Shown here in pieces: positions 24,094-35,226 of a stretch of DNA of 64,000 bases (its first letter is position 1; every line of letters starts with the position of its first letter). Under the pieces are notes generated by a model. The model was not told where the DNA came from. It did no database searches and saw only the letters and a list, made by a program, of their open reading frames with translations. The position numbers were made by a program, and so were the translations under genes. This stretch comes from Eutypa lata (lineage: Eukaryota; Ascomycota; Sordariomycetes; Xylariales; Diatrypaceae). The stretch is from positions 434,001 to 498,000 of the forward strand of contig JAKULF010000001.1 in the NCBI GenBank assembly GCA_022661535.1, in the 5' to 3' direction.

Positions 24094-25287
24094 ATGGACG
24101 ATGATGACTTTGGTGCAGATGCAGAATTCCTCTCTGCCCTTGCCTCGTCGACTTCTGTAGAGAGTTTAGCCCAAGCGCGATCTCAACCAACAAATCGCCC
24201 TCAACAACCCACCCCGCAGAGAATACAGCAGCCGGCGCCTCAACGCTTAGACAAAGCACCACCATCCAATGCATCGGGTCCCAAAGTCGTACAACCGACA
24301 CCGCAGGCACTCCCACAGCGGTCTTCGGGCTCTTCCATATTGGTGTCGCCTCGCCAGAAGGGAAATCCCGTCTTGACAGCGTTGCGCTCCCTGCCATGGG
24401 AGTACAGCGATATCCCGGCCGACTATGGCCTGGGCCTGACAACCTGCGCTCTCTTTCTTAGTCTGAAATATCACAGATTACACCCGGAATACATCTATAC
24501 ACGAATCCGGAACCTGCAAGGACGATATAACCTACGGATCCTGCTGGCTATGGTTGACATTTCTAATCATGAAGATTCCCTACGTGAACTATCTAAAACG
24601 TCGCTGGTAAATAACGTGACGCTCATCCTATGCTGGTCAGCTGCCGAAGCGGCGAGATACCTTGAACTCTATAAATCCTACGAGCATGCCAACTTCAATG
24701 CGATTAAGGGACAGCAGGCCACGAGCTACGCAGAGAAGCTTGTCGAATTCGTCACGGTTCCTAGAGGTATCAACAAAGCAGACGCTATTTCATTGGTTAG
24801 TTCGTTCGGCAGTCTGAAGAACGCGATCAATGGGGACCCGGAGCAGGTTGCCGTCATTGGCGGCTGGGGAGAAAGGAAGGTCAAGAGATGGTGCAGCGTC
24901 GTGGAGGAGCCGTTCAGAGTGCAGACAGCAGCAAAGCGTCGCTTGGATACCAACACAGCACTTGACCAGGCCATTCCGCTTAGCCGGGCACCTCTTAAGG
25001 ACATGCCCACTTTAGCGGCGAGCGCCTCGAAGGACGCGGCGACCCCGCAGCTCAAAGAGAAGGGGAAGGAGAAGCCACAGGACAAAGAAAAACCTGCGCA
25101 ATTCCAGATGTCCGTGCCTGACGACGAGGACGAGGAGGAAGCCATGGTCGCGGCAGCGATCGAAGAATCAAAGAAGACCGCAACTCAAGCGCAAGAGAAG
25201 GCATCATCTAGCGCAAGCGCCCGCAAAGAAGACCAGCTAAGTGAAGGTATTGCAGCTGCCTTGGCGAGATTGCGCGAGAAAGGATAA
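24094..25287 (+). CDS. rad10: DNA excision repair protein Rad10/ERCC1
   Basis: A single exon of 397 residues. After a Gln/Pro-rich disordered N-terminus of about 90 residues comes the central Rad10/ERCC1 domain, with the family block GNPVLTALRSLPWEY and ADYGLGLTTCALFLSLKYH, then PEYIYTRI and LLAMVDI, and a 'LILCWSAAEAARYLELYKS' helix. A tandem helix-hairpin-helix region follows at about residues 215-275 (VPRGINKADAISLVSSFGSL, then IGGWGERKVKRW). The tail is charged and disordered with acidic runs. Rad10 pairs with Rad1/XPF to form the structure-specific nuclease that cuts 5' of lesions in nucleotide excision repair and in single-strand annealing; the Rad10 subunit itself has no active site. 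The C-terminal extension after the hairpins is longer than in the yeast protein, as is usual for filamentous fungi. Confidence 0.95.
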   Translation: MDDDDFGADAEFLSALASSTSVESLAQARSQPTNRPQQPTPQRIQQPAPQRLDKAPPSNASGPKVVQPTPQALPQRSSGSSILVSPRQKGNPVLTALRSLPWEYSDIPADYGLGLTTCALFLSLKYHRLHPEYIYTRIRNLQGRYNLRILLAMVDISNHEDSLRELSKTSLVNNVTLILCWSAAEAARYLELYKSYEHANFNAIKGQQATSYAEKLVEFVTVPRGINKADAISLVSSFGSLKNAINGDPEQVAVIGGWGERKVKRWCSVVEEPFRVQTAAKRRLDTNTALDQAIPLSRAPLKDMPTLAASASKDAATPQLKEKGKEKPQDKEKPAQFQMSVPDDEDEEEAMVAAAIEESKKTATQAQEKASSSASARKEDQLSEGIAAALARLREKG

Positions 25288-27941
25288 ATCTTATGTATAC
25301 TTTTAGTAATGATAAATTTCCGAAATCCGATCTACGTACTTGCGGGTCTGCTGGTGGGCAAGATCAATGTGACGGGAGATCAACACTGCTACTCAACAAG
25401 CTGCAGAGAGCCCCATTTGAAGTTTGAACCGCATAAGTGTTCAGGACCTACACACTCTTGAGCTATTGAAACTATGCTGAATGAACTCCCTGCACGTAGG
25501 CAGGTAGGAGTATCTAGCCCGGCTCACCGATCTTTCGCAGGTTTCATTCAAAGACCGTTGTAACGTTCTCTCTGCAGACAGTTTAAGTCAAAGTTGGGAT
25601 TGCAGGAGTCAGGTTGACTTCGTACAAATCCCGATCGTGTCTTCAAAAGCACCGCACATTGGTGCTTCCGGACAGCCCGCTGTGGACAATGATTGGTTCC
25701 ATGTAGCGCACACTATCATTTCGGCGCAGGCGGCTTTTGGAAGTTCTCTTAGCAGCTTAGGTACTAAGTATGCAGGAACCTGGTCGCCCGACATCTAGAC
25801 TATCTCACCATACAAGGGCTGCATAGGCCGGCCTCAGATAACTTGTAGGGGCAACCCCTGTGCGTTGACCTTGGAAATCTGCAGATACGGCCCTGGATGA
25901 CGTTGTGAAAGGTCCCGCAACAGGAACAGCTATCTAGTTATACGGACTTTACACTGCGTTGGTTCATCTTGGACTGACTGATGGTAAAGAGGGGAAGATG
26001 GTCTTTCTTAGAACGGGCCCGGGGGGCGGGACGCTTAAAACAAGGTATTTGTATTAACTTGAAATTAATCTCGGAATCAATAGAAGCTTCTATTGATTGG
26101 ATTTGGGTCCGTTAGATAGAAAATAAGCGTCATCAATCTTCATTCTTATTTTCCGAGATTGTAGGGGGCATAACTACCACTAGGTACCTACCAATTGGTG
26201 CTAACAGAGGAGCCTTTTCCCCCTCCCCCGCAATGTCGGCATTAATTACTTATAGGCCATAATAGTTACCGTGGCTGCCGTGCCCCAATTCCCCGCAGTT
26301 AAAGCAGCTTTAGGCAGTCGATTAGAGGAAAAAGTTCCTCGGGGTAGCTTCGTTTCAATCTCCAACAAAGTCATCCACCGTCTTAGAAAATTGGACTATC
26401 GAAATCTTAGACATGTTCCCTCTCATGCAACCCGATCGGGCCTTCTTCTTCCCGTGCCTTGGTCATAAGTGTTGATGAATATGTCTTCACATTCCTTCCT
26501 TGGAAAGACAATAACACCAGACCTCTTCAACCTCTTCAGCATGTAGTTCGTAGTCGTTCCTCTGCTCTCCCGTGGCACCGCGTCGGTGCAATGTTGCACT
26601 GGATAGATCTGCATGTCCAATCCCGTTCCGGAAGGTCGCCGTGCCTTATTCGACCTGTTAGCTCACGCGCCGCATAGATAGAGAGAATGACCCGAGAAAT
26701 AAGAGCAGCGGAAATCATTTCCTATCCAAATGATCTACCCAATTAGGAACGCCAACTTCACATGCCAGGGATAGATAGCTTGGTTCTCCTTGGCTATTGC
26801 ATTATTGACGTCCAGATAAACATGCATCTAGTCACGTTATCATGCCTAAGTGCCGTTGCAAAGGATAAGCACCTAAGATTACTATATCATGAGGTGAGCT
26901 TAGATGTCCACACAGAGCTCAGGTTATGCCACCCCATGGCTTCACTATGCAGTCTCTCCTGCGATGATACGGGGTCCTCGTGGCATGTTCTTTTTGTGCG
27001 AGCTTAGCTGCATTGCCTACTTCGTGCTATCACGCATTGTAATTGGCATGGCTGATAGTGACTGATCGGCACTGCTAACAACTCCCTCGACGTCGATCCT
27101 AGCCAGTGGGTTGCCAACCCGAGACCCGAATAGGGGAAGCTGGGAACCCTTGAAAAACTAAGCTTAACCGCCAAACCCCGGCCCCGGTGCTACTCAACCA
27201 ACGCCTATGCATGTACGTAGGTATGTAATGTATCTTTGCTACCTCGTTTCCACAGATGGCAGCCCAGACCTACCTAGTTCGCTGCAGCTGCCTTGTAGGG
27301 CCCATCAAGAGCGACATGCAGATGGTGATTGCTACCACAACTCCTGGTCACGATCCCGTTCGCTTTCCCTGCATGTCATATCGAAGGTAGTGGTGCATAT
27401 AATAGACCTCCCCCGCAGGCTCAAATAAAGAGAATTATCATCCCTAGTCACTCTATCGGCCTGATCGGAGACACTTGGTTTTATATATTCCCTGGTTGCC
27501 TGTTGGATGATACTCAGACGTCTCATTGTTTCAATTACTACCTGGAATGTCTGATCTAAGGTGTGTGAATCTTATATAAATCGCACATACCTCTTTAATC
27601 TACCCGGACCGCCTCCCAACTGCACCAACCTCTGTCAAGCCATCTAGGAAGGCAAGAGCGTCACGGGTGGGTTCAACGTTGGTTTCAAGAGGTAGGCGGT
27701 TCCGTTATGGGTCTTAAAACGTGTTAGGCAAGTGCTAATAAAAATGTTATAGTTGCTTGGCTATCCTTGGATAAAAGAGCTTGCTTTGGTTTGATCTGTT
27801 GCAGAAAACCAACGGCTTGGTCAGATTAATCAAATCAGACGTATTGTTTGATTCGTTTCCCACCCTACCTATATATTTTAAAAGGTAGTTTTATCCCGGA
27901 GGCTAGCTCGAAGTCGGGTTATAGCCACTTAATACCTAATC
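25288..27941. other. Long intergenic stretch, no gene seen
   Basis: About 2.65 kb. Short open frames occur on both strands but none has a domain, a coding-like run or consistent splice partners. A short G-rich run lies near 26020. A TATATATTTTAAAAGG stretch at about 27868-27885, 60 bases before the next start codon, is a reasonable TATA-type element for the mannosidase gene. Confidence 0.45.
27868..27885 (+). promoter_or_regulatory. Possible TATA element of the mannosidase gene
   Basis: A TATATATTTTAAAAGG stretch lies about 60 bases upstream of the GH47 start codon. Position and sequence fit a core promoter; there is no other evidence. Confidence 0.35.
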
Positions 27942-29660
27942 ATGGTGTCCTACACTATCACGTTGGCCGCTCTTGGCTACGCCTCACAGGCATTTGCTGC
28001 CCCAAACTATGAAGCTCATCCCGAAAGAACAGCCGCCGTGAAGGAGGCTTTCCAACGGGCTTGGGACGGTTACTACCAATATGCTTTCCCCAATGACACA
28101 TTACGACCGATATCAGAGACATATGAAAACGATCGGTAAGTCAATCTAATTATACAAACTTGAGAGTATACCTAACAATGGAGCTAGAAATGGCTGGGGA
28201 GCGAGTGCAATCGACGCCCTATCGACTGCCCTTGTTATGGAGAACCAAGAAGTTGTCAGTCAAATCGTGGAGTTTGTCCCAACGATCAACTTTGATCAGA
28301 CTTCCCCTGGTGCGGAGGCTGTTTCCGTTTTTGAGACAACAATTCGGTACCTGGGAGGTCTCCTATCTGGTAAGTTCATCGATTCTCCCGATGTGAAATC
28401 TCGCTAAGTTCATTGTAGGATATGACTTCTTGACCGGTCCTTTGAAGGACCTCGCTCCAAGTGAGGAAGCAGTAGAAGCCATTTTAACACAGGCTACGCA
28501 CTTAGCGGACCTTCTCAGCGATTCTTTCGACACCCCAAGTGGAATCCCCCGGAACACGCTGTTTATCACTGGTAATGGGACCCAGCCGTCGGACGACGAG
28601 GTAAACGGCATCGCTACTATTGGAACGCTTATCCTTGAGTGGACCCGTCTGAGTGATCTTACGGGCGACTCCAAGTACACCGAGCTTGTCCAAAAGGCCG
28701 AAGATTATCTCCTTTCACCCCTCAACCCGGAACTAGGCGAACCTTTCCCTGGTTTGATCGGTACTAACTTGAACGTAACAACTGGGTTATTTGTTGACTC
28801 TAGTGGCGGATGGAACGGCGGTACCGACAGCTTCTATGAGTACCTTATCAAGATGTACTTGTACGACAGTGAGAAGTACGGGATTTACTTGGATCGTTGG
28901 GTTGCAGCCATCGACTCGAGCATTGAGTACTTGACCTCTCACCCTACAACCCGACCTGATATGACCTTCCTTGCGGCATACAATGGGCCTGATGACTTGA
29001 ACTTTGTCTCCACTCACTGTAAGTTACAGCAGCCCCCGTTTTCCGGGAAATAGAGTGTTAATAGTATCATCACCAGTGGCATGCTTTGACGGCGGGAACT
29101 TCATCTTAGGCGGTCTCACGCTAGACAACCAAGATTATATTGATTACGGCCTTGAGCTCACGAGCGCTTGCCATGAGACCTACCTATACACTGAGACCAA
29201 GATCGGACCCGAAGTGTTCCGGTGGCAGGACAGCAAGCTTGCGCCCAACGCGAGCAACAACCAGCCGGCGCCAGATGAGTGGGCAGACTTCTACTCGGAA
29301 GCCGGGTTCTGGATCTCGGCGGGCAGCTACGTGCTGCGGCCCGAGGTGATCGAGAGCTTCTACTACGCATACCGGGCGACGGGCGACCCCAAGTACCAAG
29401 ACTGGGCGTGGGACGCGTTCCTGGCTATCAACGAGACGACCAGCGCCGGCGTCGGCTTCAGCAGCGTCTCGGATGTCAACGCGGTGGGCGGCGGCGAGAA
29501 GACCGACTTCCAGGAGAGCTTCTGGTTCGCCGAGGTCCTCAAGTACAGCTTCCTGATCCAGGCCGAGGACGCGCCCTGGCAGGTCTCGGCCGACCACAAC
29601 AACGAGTGGGTTTTCAACACCGAGGCTCACCCCTTCCGTGTCAGCGGTACCCCCATCTAA
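27942..29660 (+). CDS. Secreted class I alpha-1,2-mannosidase (GH47)
   Basis: Four exons, 27942-28135, 28188-28369, 28419-29018 and 29077-29660, join to 519 residues; introns are 52, 49 and 58 bases. A signal peptide is visible (cleavage likely after SQAFA, about residue 19). GH47 landmarks follow in order: AVKEAFQRAWDGYYQYAF, NGWGASAIDALSTALVM, SVFETTIRYLGGLLSGYDF, the SFYEYLIKMYL block with its Glu, HLACFDGGN (His-Leu formed across the last intron), PEVIESFYYAYRATGD and a terminal VFNTEAHPF whose Thr binds the calcium ion in the family. These enzymes invert the anomeric centre and trim alpha-1,2-linked mannose from N-glycans; the signal peptide without a membrane anchor suggests a secreted or vacuolar/Golgi-lumen enzyme of the fungal 'IB' type. 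Length is normal. The gene seems intact. Confidence 0.95.
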
Positions 29661-30195
29661 TTTTCTGGTTCTACTGCTTCTTATTCTTCTTCTTCTTTGC
29701 ATATATGGGAGTTGGGGGGAGAAACTTGGGAAGTGAACAAACATGGAGGGAGGGTCTATTGCATATGAGTGTGCCGTTTTTACTTCTGATAACGGGCGGC
29801 CCCGCATGAGAATTGGATAGAATTAGTCGGTATTTTATAATTTAATACATGAACTATTGGATATTCGTAACCTTTCATCTTACAGATCAACCTACCCGCT
29901 TCGAATTGTGATTGTTTCAACCTTTTAAGTATTACAATGCTAGTATATAAAAAATAGCCATGGATCAGACAGCACCTAGCTACCTTGTCCACCGCGGAGT
30001 CTCAAAGGCCGCCGCCGGTAGGTGATTCAAATGCCGGATGGCTTCTTCCATCACGTACACCCGAGCCAAAAGGGAGAGCCCCGCCGTGACCACGGTAGAA
30101 GCAAATTCGCGTAGATTATGTCTAACCTGGGTTGAACATGCATGACATCACCAAGTCTGGAGCATGCGGTAATTAGCAAACCCGGATAGCATAAG
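29661..30195. other. Intergenic, no gene seen
   Basis: The 3' flank of the mannosidase gene. A pyrimidine run (TTCTTATTCTTCTTCTTC) follows the stop codon. No gene seen. Confidence 0.5.
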
Positions 30196-31470
30196 TCAGA
30201 TCCGCCGAGAGCTTTCACAGTATCGTGCTCCGCCCCGAGGCAGCGGATGGAGTGCCTCTAGCAGGGGCATCCCACCATACAGGATGCTGGTGCTGAGGGG
30301 AACCGCCAGCATGCTGCGGCTTAACTCGGGTTTCCTTTCACCCCTGTGCGACCCATACCCAGTGTGGCCATACGACCGTAGGCGGCGGCGCCCCGGTATC
30401 GTGCAAGTGTTATTCGGGGATGGGGTTGCTCCTCCTCCTACGCCCTCCTCCGCTTTGAGATCGGCGAAGAATACCGCGGGCCTTCGTAGTCCCATCGAGG
30501 CTAGTTCGAGGGACATCACGTCAGCGGAGGTGAGTCGTACGGTGAAGTTCGGCGGGTAGTAGGACTCCGCGACATCATCAAGGAGCTGGAAGCCACCGAT
30601 CTTGTCGCCTGGTCTGTTTTCGTTGTCGTGTGGTGCCGGATTGTCCTGGGTTTTTATGACTAGATAGATACCAAGTTAATGTGGTGTGAAACGTCTCCCT
30701 ACCTATTCCTTTTCTCCTTTATAACCTATGATGCACTCCTTCGCAAGAACTATTTAAGTCAGCAACTCGAGGAAAGGGGAATGAACACTCAACTCTTCAA
30801 ACAAACAAATACTCCGTTAACTCCGAAACAACAGAGCCGCTATGCTATACTGAATCCTAGTACTAAAGGTACGCTGATACGACCGCAGACCCAACTTCAC
30901 ACGAGCACGAACGGTCCGCTGCACCTAGAGCACCGAGCCGAAATCCGAGTCCAGCACGCCCACCCGGTACCCCTTACGTCGATAAGCCTCCCAAACCATG
31001 AACACCGCGCAGAGCTCGACATACTTTTCGCCCTCGCCATCGGCATCATCATAACGACTTCCGCGGAACAGTATCGGCGTCTCGATGTCGTCGTTGTTGT
31101 TGCCGCTTATGCGTGATGACGGTGATGGATGCTGACCCTGGGATATAGTGCTAGTAATGAGCACGGATAGCGCATGCGTTAGAAGCAATCTCGAGGAGGC
31201 TCGGGGGTAGGTGGGTGATGAGGTGATCGATGTAGCAGGCATTGAAGACGACCGCCTGGCGAGCGCGAGCGACTCCTATGACCACCACCACCGATTTCTT
31301 TCGTTACCCCTGATCTTAGCCACGGATATGTCGGGCACTACCTGTGGCTTTATCCGGGCTAGGGCGATCAGCGTGGCGCCGTTGGCGATGTAGTGTCTCG
31401 GTTTGGGGTCGGGGTAGGGATTAGGGTGAGGTAGTAGAGAAGGGGAAGTGGAGGAGGATGAGGAGGTCAT
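30196..31470 (-). CDS. Fragmentary, unrecognised protein-coding locus
   Basis: Three protein-like stretches lie in order on the minus strand, but I could not join them all. (a) 31470-31342 encodes a Ser/Pro-rich start ending GATLIALARIKPQ. It joins in phase, across an 86-base intron with a GTAGTG donor and CTAAG branch, to 31255-31151, which reads AVVFNACYIDHLITHLPP and stops at TAG. (b) In the next frame, up to 30925, comes PILFRGSRYDD followed by YVELCAVFMVWEAYRRKGYR. (c) 30655-30196 reads DKIGGFQLLDDVAESYYPPN and then SLELASMGLRRPAVFFADL. Amino-acid composition in all three is that of a real protein. Either there are further introns with weak signals, or the gene is broken between (a) and (b). 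I do not recognise the family. Confidence 0.4.
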
Positions 31471-31774
31471 CGTCCTCAGAGCTCATAAAAAGCATTGTTG
31501 AGCTATTCGATAGCATATTTTAGGACCTTGATGGCGCAACGATAAAGGGTAACGATAGGAAGTCAATATTAGAACAACAATAATAACACGTCTATGATTC
31601 TATCTCTAACTAAGCTGTTCTGTGATGAAGCCACAAATGCTCTTTTCGTGATCTATTGTCTATGATCTAATGAAGGGGTATCCACCCTTCCATGCCGCAT
31701 CTATGTGATCTCTACGCCCTCTATGCATGCATGTGTCTATCTTGTCTGTCTATCCGTCTATATTTCCGCCCCCT
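31471..31774. other. Intergenic, no gene seen
   Basis: Short spacer between the fragmentary locus and the methyltransferase gene. It is rich in TCTATC words and holds no gene. Confidence 0.5.
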
Positions 31775-33277
31775 CTATGCCCAACCAATGCGAAACAACC
31801 TATACCCACTCTCATCACCACGGCCAACCCCCTTACGCTTCTCGAGCCACTCCTCGCTGAGAATCGTCAACATCCGCCTCCTGCGCTTCCCGTTGGGATC
31901 GCCGCCATTATCCAAGCCGTGTCCCACAGAGTCCGTGGCAGTAGCAGAAGAAAAGGCAGCCCTAACCGTCCCGCTGATACCCTCAAACTTCCCATTCGGT
32001 CTGACCGTAGCCACAAGCCAGAACACACCCTCTGGTGCCAACATTCGCGACGCGCACTTGCGCAGCCAGGACGCATGTTCGGGTGCGTACACCACGTCCG
32101 TCGCGACTAGCACGTCGGCGGGGACGGCGCCGGCTAGAGGCGGTAGCGCGAGCGCGGGAGACGGGGCAGACCAATCAAGTTGGCACGCCTCCACTGCGGC
32201 GGCGGGGACAGCTCCTTCTGGCGGAGAGGGAGGGGGGGGAAAGTTCGTCGCGATGTTGGCCCGTAAGTTCGCAAGTACTGCTACGTGGTAGTCGGTTGCG
32301 ATCACAGTCGCGTTGTCGACGCCTAGCCGCGGCAGTGCGGTCGCGAGCACGAGACTGACTAGGCCTGTTCCTGCGCCGAGCTCGACGATGCGCAGATTAC
32401 GAGGCGGATTCTCCTCAGTGGTAGTAGTTAGCCCAAACCGTGCAGGCGAGGCGCACATCAGCTCCGAGAAGACGATCGACGCGCCCCAGCTCTGCAGTCC
32501 GACGTCGGTGTGGTCATCGCTCCTGGAGCCAGCTAGACCGTCGTTGAGGCGCACCTTGACAGTGGTAGTCGTTTCCTCAGCAGCGCCGCCATTGGCATCC
32601 CTATCAGAAGAAGAACCAGGAACCGCGAGTTCAAAGAAGAACTCGCGCGTGATCTGTGTGCTCTCCTCTTCTTCTTCTTCTGCCGTCGCCACGGCACTGC
32701 TGCCGTTGCTTGTAAAGAACGAGGACAGCACGCACGAGGCTATCTCGATGGCGCGCTCGCGTGCGTCGTCTGACGAGAAGCAACCGGTGAGCTCCTCGGC
32801 GCGGGCAATGAAACCCGTGAGCCAGCGCTCGGCGAAGGCGTGCTCGAAGGAGTCTGCGCGCAGAGAAGATGCTAGGATACTACTACTACTCCTACTACTA
32901 CTACTGGCATCCTGGATCTGCATCTGTGCGTCTTTCGCTTCTGCGCGCTCACCGCTGACGGCGTCCCATTCGTCGCCATCTTCGTTTCCTGAGGCGTAAC
33001 CGGAGTCAGCGACCACGGGCGTGGATGTGCCCGAAGAGATGGTGGCACAGTTGGACGGTTGTGCTGAACATGATGATGATGATGATCGTGAAGAAGAAGA
33101 TGGCGGTGGTAGTGATTGAAATGCGAATGAAGGTGGGAGCGGAGGATAGTAAAGGTTGTATAAGTTGTCTAGCGCCAGGAAAATCTGGTCCTCCGAGACC
33201 TGGTCCAGCGACCGCAGAGGTGGCAGACTGCTCGTGGGAGGAAGAAGCAGCGGTGAAGAGCGAGTTGCTGGTCGCAT
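31775..33277 (-). CDS. Family-16 (METTL21-like) lysine methyltransferase
   Basis: A single exon of 500 residues. The N-terminal third is disordered, with several poly-Ser runs and a Glu run (EEEEEE) that come from trinucleotide repeats. The second half has the seven-strand methyltransferase fold: a 'LQSWGASIVFSELM' entry helix, motif I VELGAGTGLVSL at about residues 297-308, an acidic motif II position in VIATDYH, and a post-I strand 'DVLVATDVVYAPEH' where family members carry a DxxY-type motif. This matches Methyltransf_16 proteins, which methylate lysines on other proteins such as elongation factors and chaperones. The protein substrate cannot be told from the sequence. Cytosolic or nuclear. 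The low-complexity N-terminus may vary between strains because of its repeats. Confidence 0.88.
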   Translation of the reverse strand: MRPATRSSPLLLPPTSSLPPLRSLDQVSEDQIFLALDNLYNLYYPPLPPSFAFQSLPPPSSSSRSSSSSCSAQPSNCATISSGTSTPVVADSGYASGNEDGDEWDAVSGERAEAKDAQMQIQDASSSSRSSSSILASSLRADSFEHAFAERWLTGFIARAEELTGCFSSDDARERAIEIASCVLSSFFTSNGSSAVATAEEEEEESTQITREFFFELAVPGSSSDRDANGGAAEETTTTVKVRLNDGLAGSRSDDHTDVGLQSWGASIVFSELMCASPARFGLTTTTEENPPRNLRIVELGAGTGLVSLVLATALPRLGVDNATVIATDYHVAVLANLRANIATNFPPPPSPPEGAVPAAAVEACQLDWSAPSPALALPPLAGAVPADVLVATDVVYAPEHASWLRKCASRMLAPEGVFWLVATVRPNGKFEGISGTVRAAFSSATATDSVGHGLDNGGDPNGKRRRRMLTILSEEWLEKRKGVGRGDESGYRLFRIGWA

Positions 33278-34938
33278 CGGACGGACGAACCGACTCCCTT
33301 CTAGGAGGCCGGTCCCGCGGTCAAAGATGCCGGTTTGACTACCTAGCTTTCGCTAACAATAATCATAAACGAAGGTGATCCCGTAGGTATTGTGAAAAGA
33401 GTGGAGGAAGGGGATGTGGTTATAAATATTGCGATAAGGGCAGATTTTATTGATAACGGAGATAGGGGAGAGCCCTAATTAGAAGGTTTTAACGTTAAGT
33501 ATCAAGGGATGTAGTACCGATGGCAAATGTGGGGCGGCTTTTGACGTTCTAGATCTGTCAGATTTGACGCTATCGTGAGGAAAAAAACCACTTCTGCTGA
33601 CCGATATGAGTCAAGTACATTGTACGTAGTACCGAGGTCTGGGAAGCAAACCACCCAATCATAATCAGTGAATTAACCACGCAAATCACGTAGTAGACGC
33701 TTCTACATTCAGCTTAGCGATGCAATTCATTCTACGATGGAGATATTTCATATAGTTACGTAGATCTTCATAAATGAAAGGATATATAATCAAAACGACC
33801 ATGCGTTATGATTAGGATCTAGGATACCTTACTTAGATGGTCACATACTCCCTGTCTATTCCTCTCTCCGCTGTTACGAAAATATGTAACTATGTATGCA
33901 AGGCATTGTTATCTGCTTTGACTATATGCCTGTACATAACGATTGCGCATAACTTATTTTTAAAGACAATTGATGACATGGTGAACCCTACTTAGCTGCC
34001 CCGCCTTCTCCCTGCCTTGACATATATATGTAGTTGATGTGTTTGGCTAAATCCCCAGGTCCGCGACTACCCCTGAATCTTATTTAGATCCCATTACTTC
34101 TAATGCTTCATAAATGCTACACATGATATAAACTATCGTCTATGATTTGTATATGCTTTGATATCGTCGACTACTTACAATAGTTGGCAGTCTTGTTTGG
34201 GATCCTCATATATTAGAATAATGAGACCTATGTCATGGAAGATTATATTTGCTCAAGTCATTAAACAAGAGTAATTACAACATATTAATACTTTTGGCGC
34301 ACTCGCCTTCTGGATCTAGCCCGTGGATTTTTAGTCTCACTTACGAGTATTTTTGATACTGCAGAACTTACACAGTATTTCCATTTCGGTTATATGATAG
34401 GCCATTGGCGCAAGGTCACCGGATGTCATGATCTGTATGGATGTCTAAACCATTCTGCCTGGCAACGATTCTAAGGGATCGACACCAATCATGCTGCGAA
34501 ATGTATATTGTTGCTAGTGATAAAGTCAGCACTCCTAGCACACTCGCCAGCCTAAAAATTGAACTTTGGTGATGATGGGGATCGGGTCATTGCAAGCATC
34601 ACAAGGCGCCTTAGGTACTGTGACGTTAATAGAAACGCAATAGTGTATTGGATTATCTGAGAAACCGGTGCTGTATAAACATGGTTCTGACTAGCTTATA
34701 GGAAGTACTCAAGCTGTCCAAGGCATATAGTAGGCGGAATGCAGCCAAAAAACCTAATAATCCGAATATCCATGTACCTAGCACCCTGCACAATCCTGAT
34801 TACTCCCCTATGTGATGGTATACCCCTATACCATTACTTAAAAGTAGGATGTTCTTCGCTCGGGAGCTAACAAGCTTGCATCGCCTTTAGATTGCCACTG
34901 GTCTGATTGCCAGTTAGTATCGCGACACCTTATCCTCC
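33278..34938. other. Long intergenic stretch with one diverged repeat copy
   Basis: About 1.7 kb of A/T-leaning sequence with no gene seen. It contains, at about 34827-34905, one copy of a diverged repeat whose other copy lies at about 52371-52450. Confidence 0.45.
34827..34905 (+). repeat. Diverged dispersed repeat, copy 1
   Basis: The stretch shares TATACCATTAC, AAAAGTAG and CGGGAGCTAAC followed by TGCAT-GCC with positions 52371-52450, in the same order and spacing apart from a six-base gap. The differences between the copies are spread along the length, so this is an old duplication or the remains of a mobile element. Confidence 0.6.
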
Positions 34939-35226
34939 TTATCGCCTCTTGGATCGCCGAGCTTTATGATATTCTTTATAATAATCTAATCTAGCAGGTC
35001 TTTGTGCAGCTTCCCTGACGGCCCTGTCTTCCGTGCATGTATGACACCATCCAAACGGACATAGTTCATTGGCCTGCGCATATCGGACAGCACCGATAAT
35101 GACATGGTTGCATTCCCTTTGTTGGTTCGTATTTGGATCCACGGTATGGTGAATACAGTATAGGAAAAAAACTCGCGTGTTCCCATTCCTGCACGCTGGA
35201 TACCTCTTTTCGATATGGGTGCACAT
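34939..35226 (-). CDS. Small Cys-rich protein, unrecognised
   Basis: A single open frame of 95 residues with eight Cys. It starts MCTHIEKRYPAC, continues with FFLYCIHHT, and has a CPFGWCHTC cluster before a strongly basic tail (KARRSKRR). The Cys and His spacing suggests metal binding, and similar short Cys-rich proteins are common in filamentous fungi, but I cannot name the family. It has no signal peptide, so it is not a typical secreted effector. An alternative start lies in a different frame, not in this one. Nothing around it indicates its role. The composition makes a chance frame unlikely but not impossible. Confidence 0.55.
   Translation of the reverse strand: MCTHIEKRYPACRNGNTRVFFLYCIHHTVDPNTNQQRECNHVIIGAVRYAQANELCPFGWCHTCTEDRAVREAAQRPARLDYYKEYHKARRSKRR

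Noticed and set aside
29279..29809. A 176-codon plus-strand frame
   Set aside because: It overlaps the last exon of the GH47 gene in another frame; the Arg/Gly-rich composition is that of a shadow of a G/C-rich exon.
32313..32999. A 228-codon plus-strand frame
   Set aside because: Shadow of the methyltransferase exon; Ser and Leu runs come from the trinucleotide repeats.
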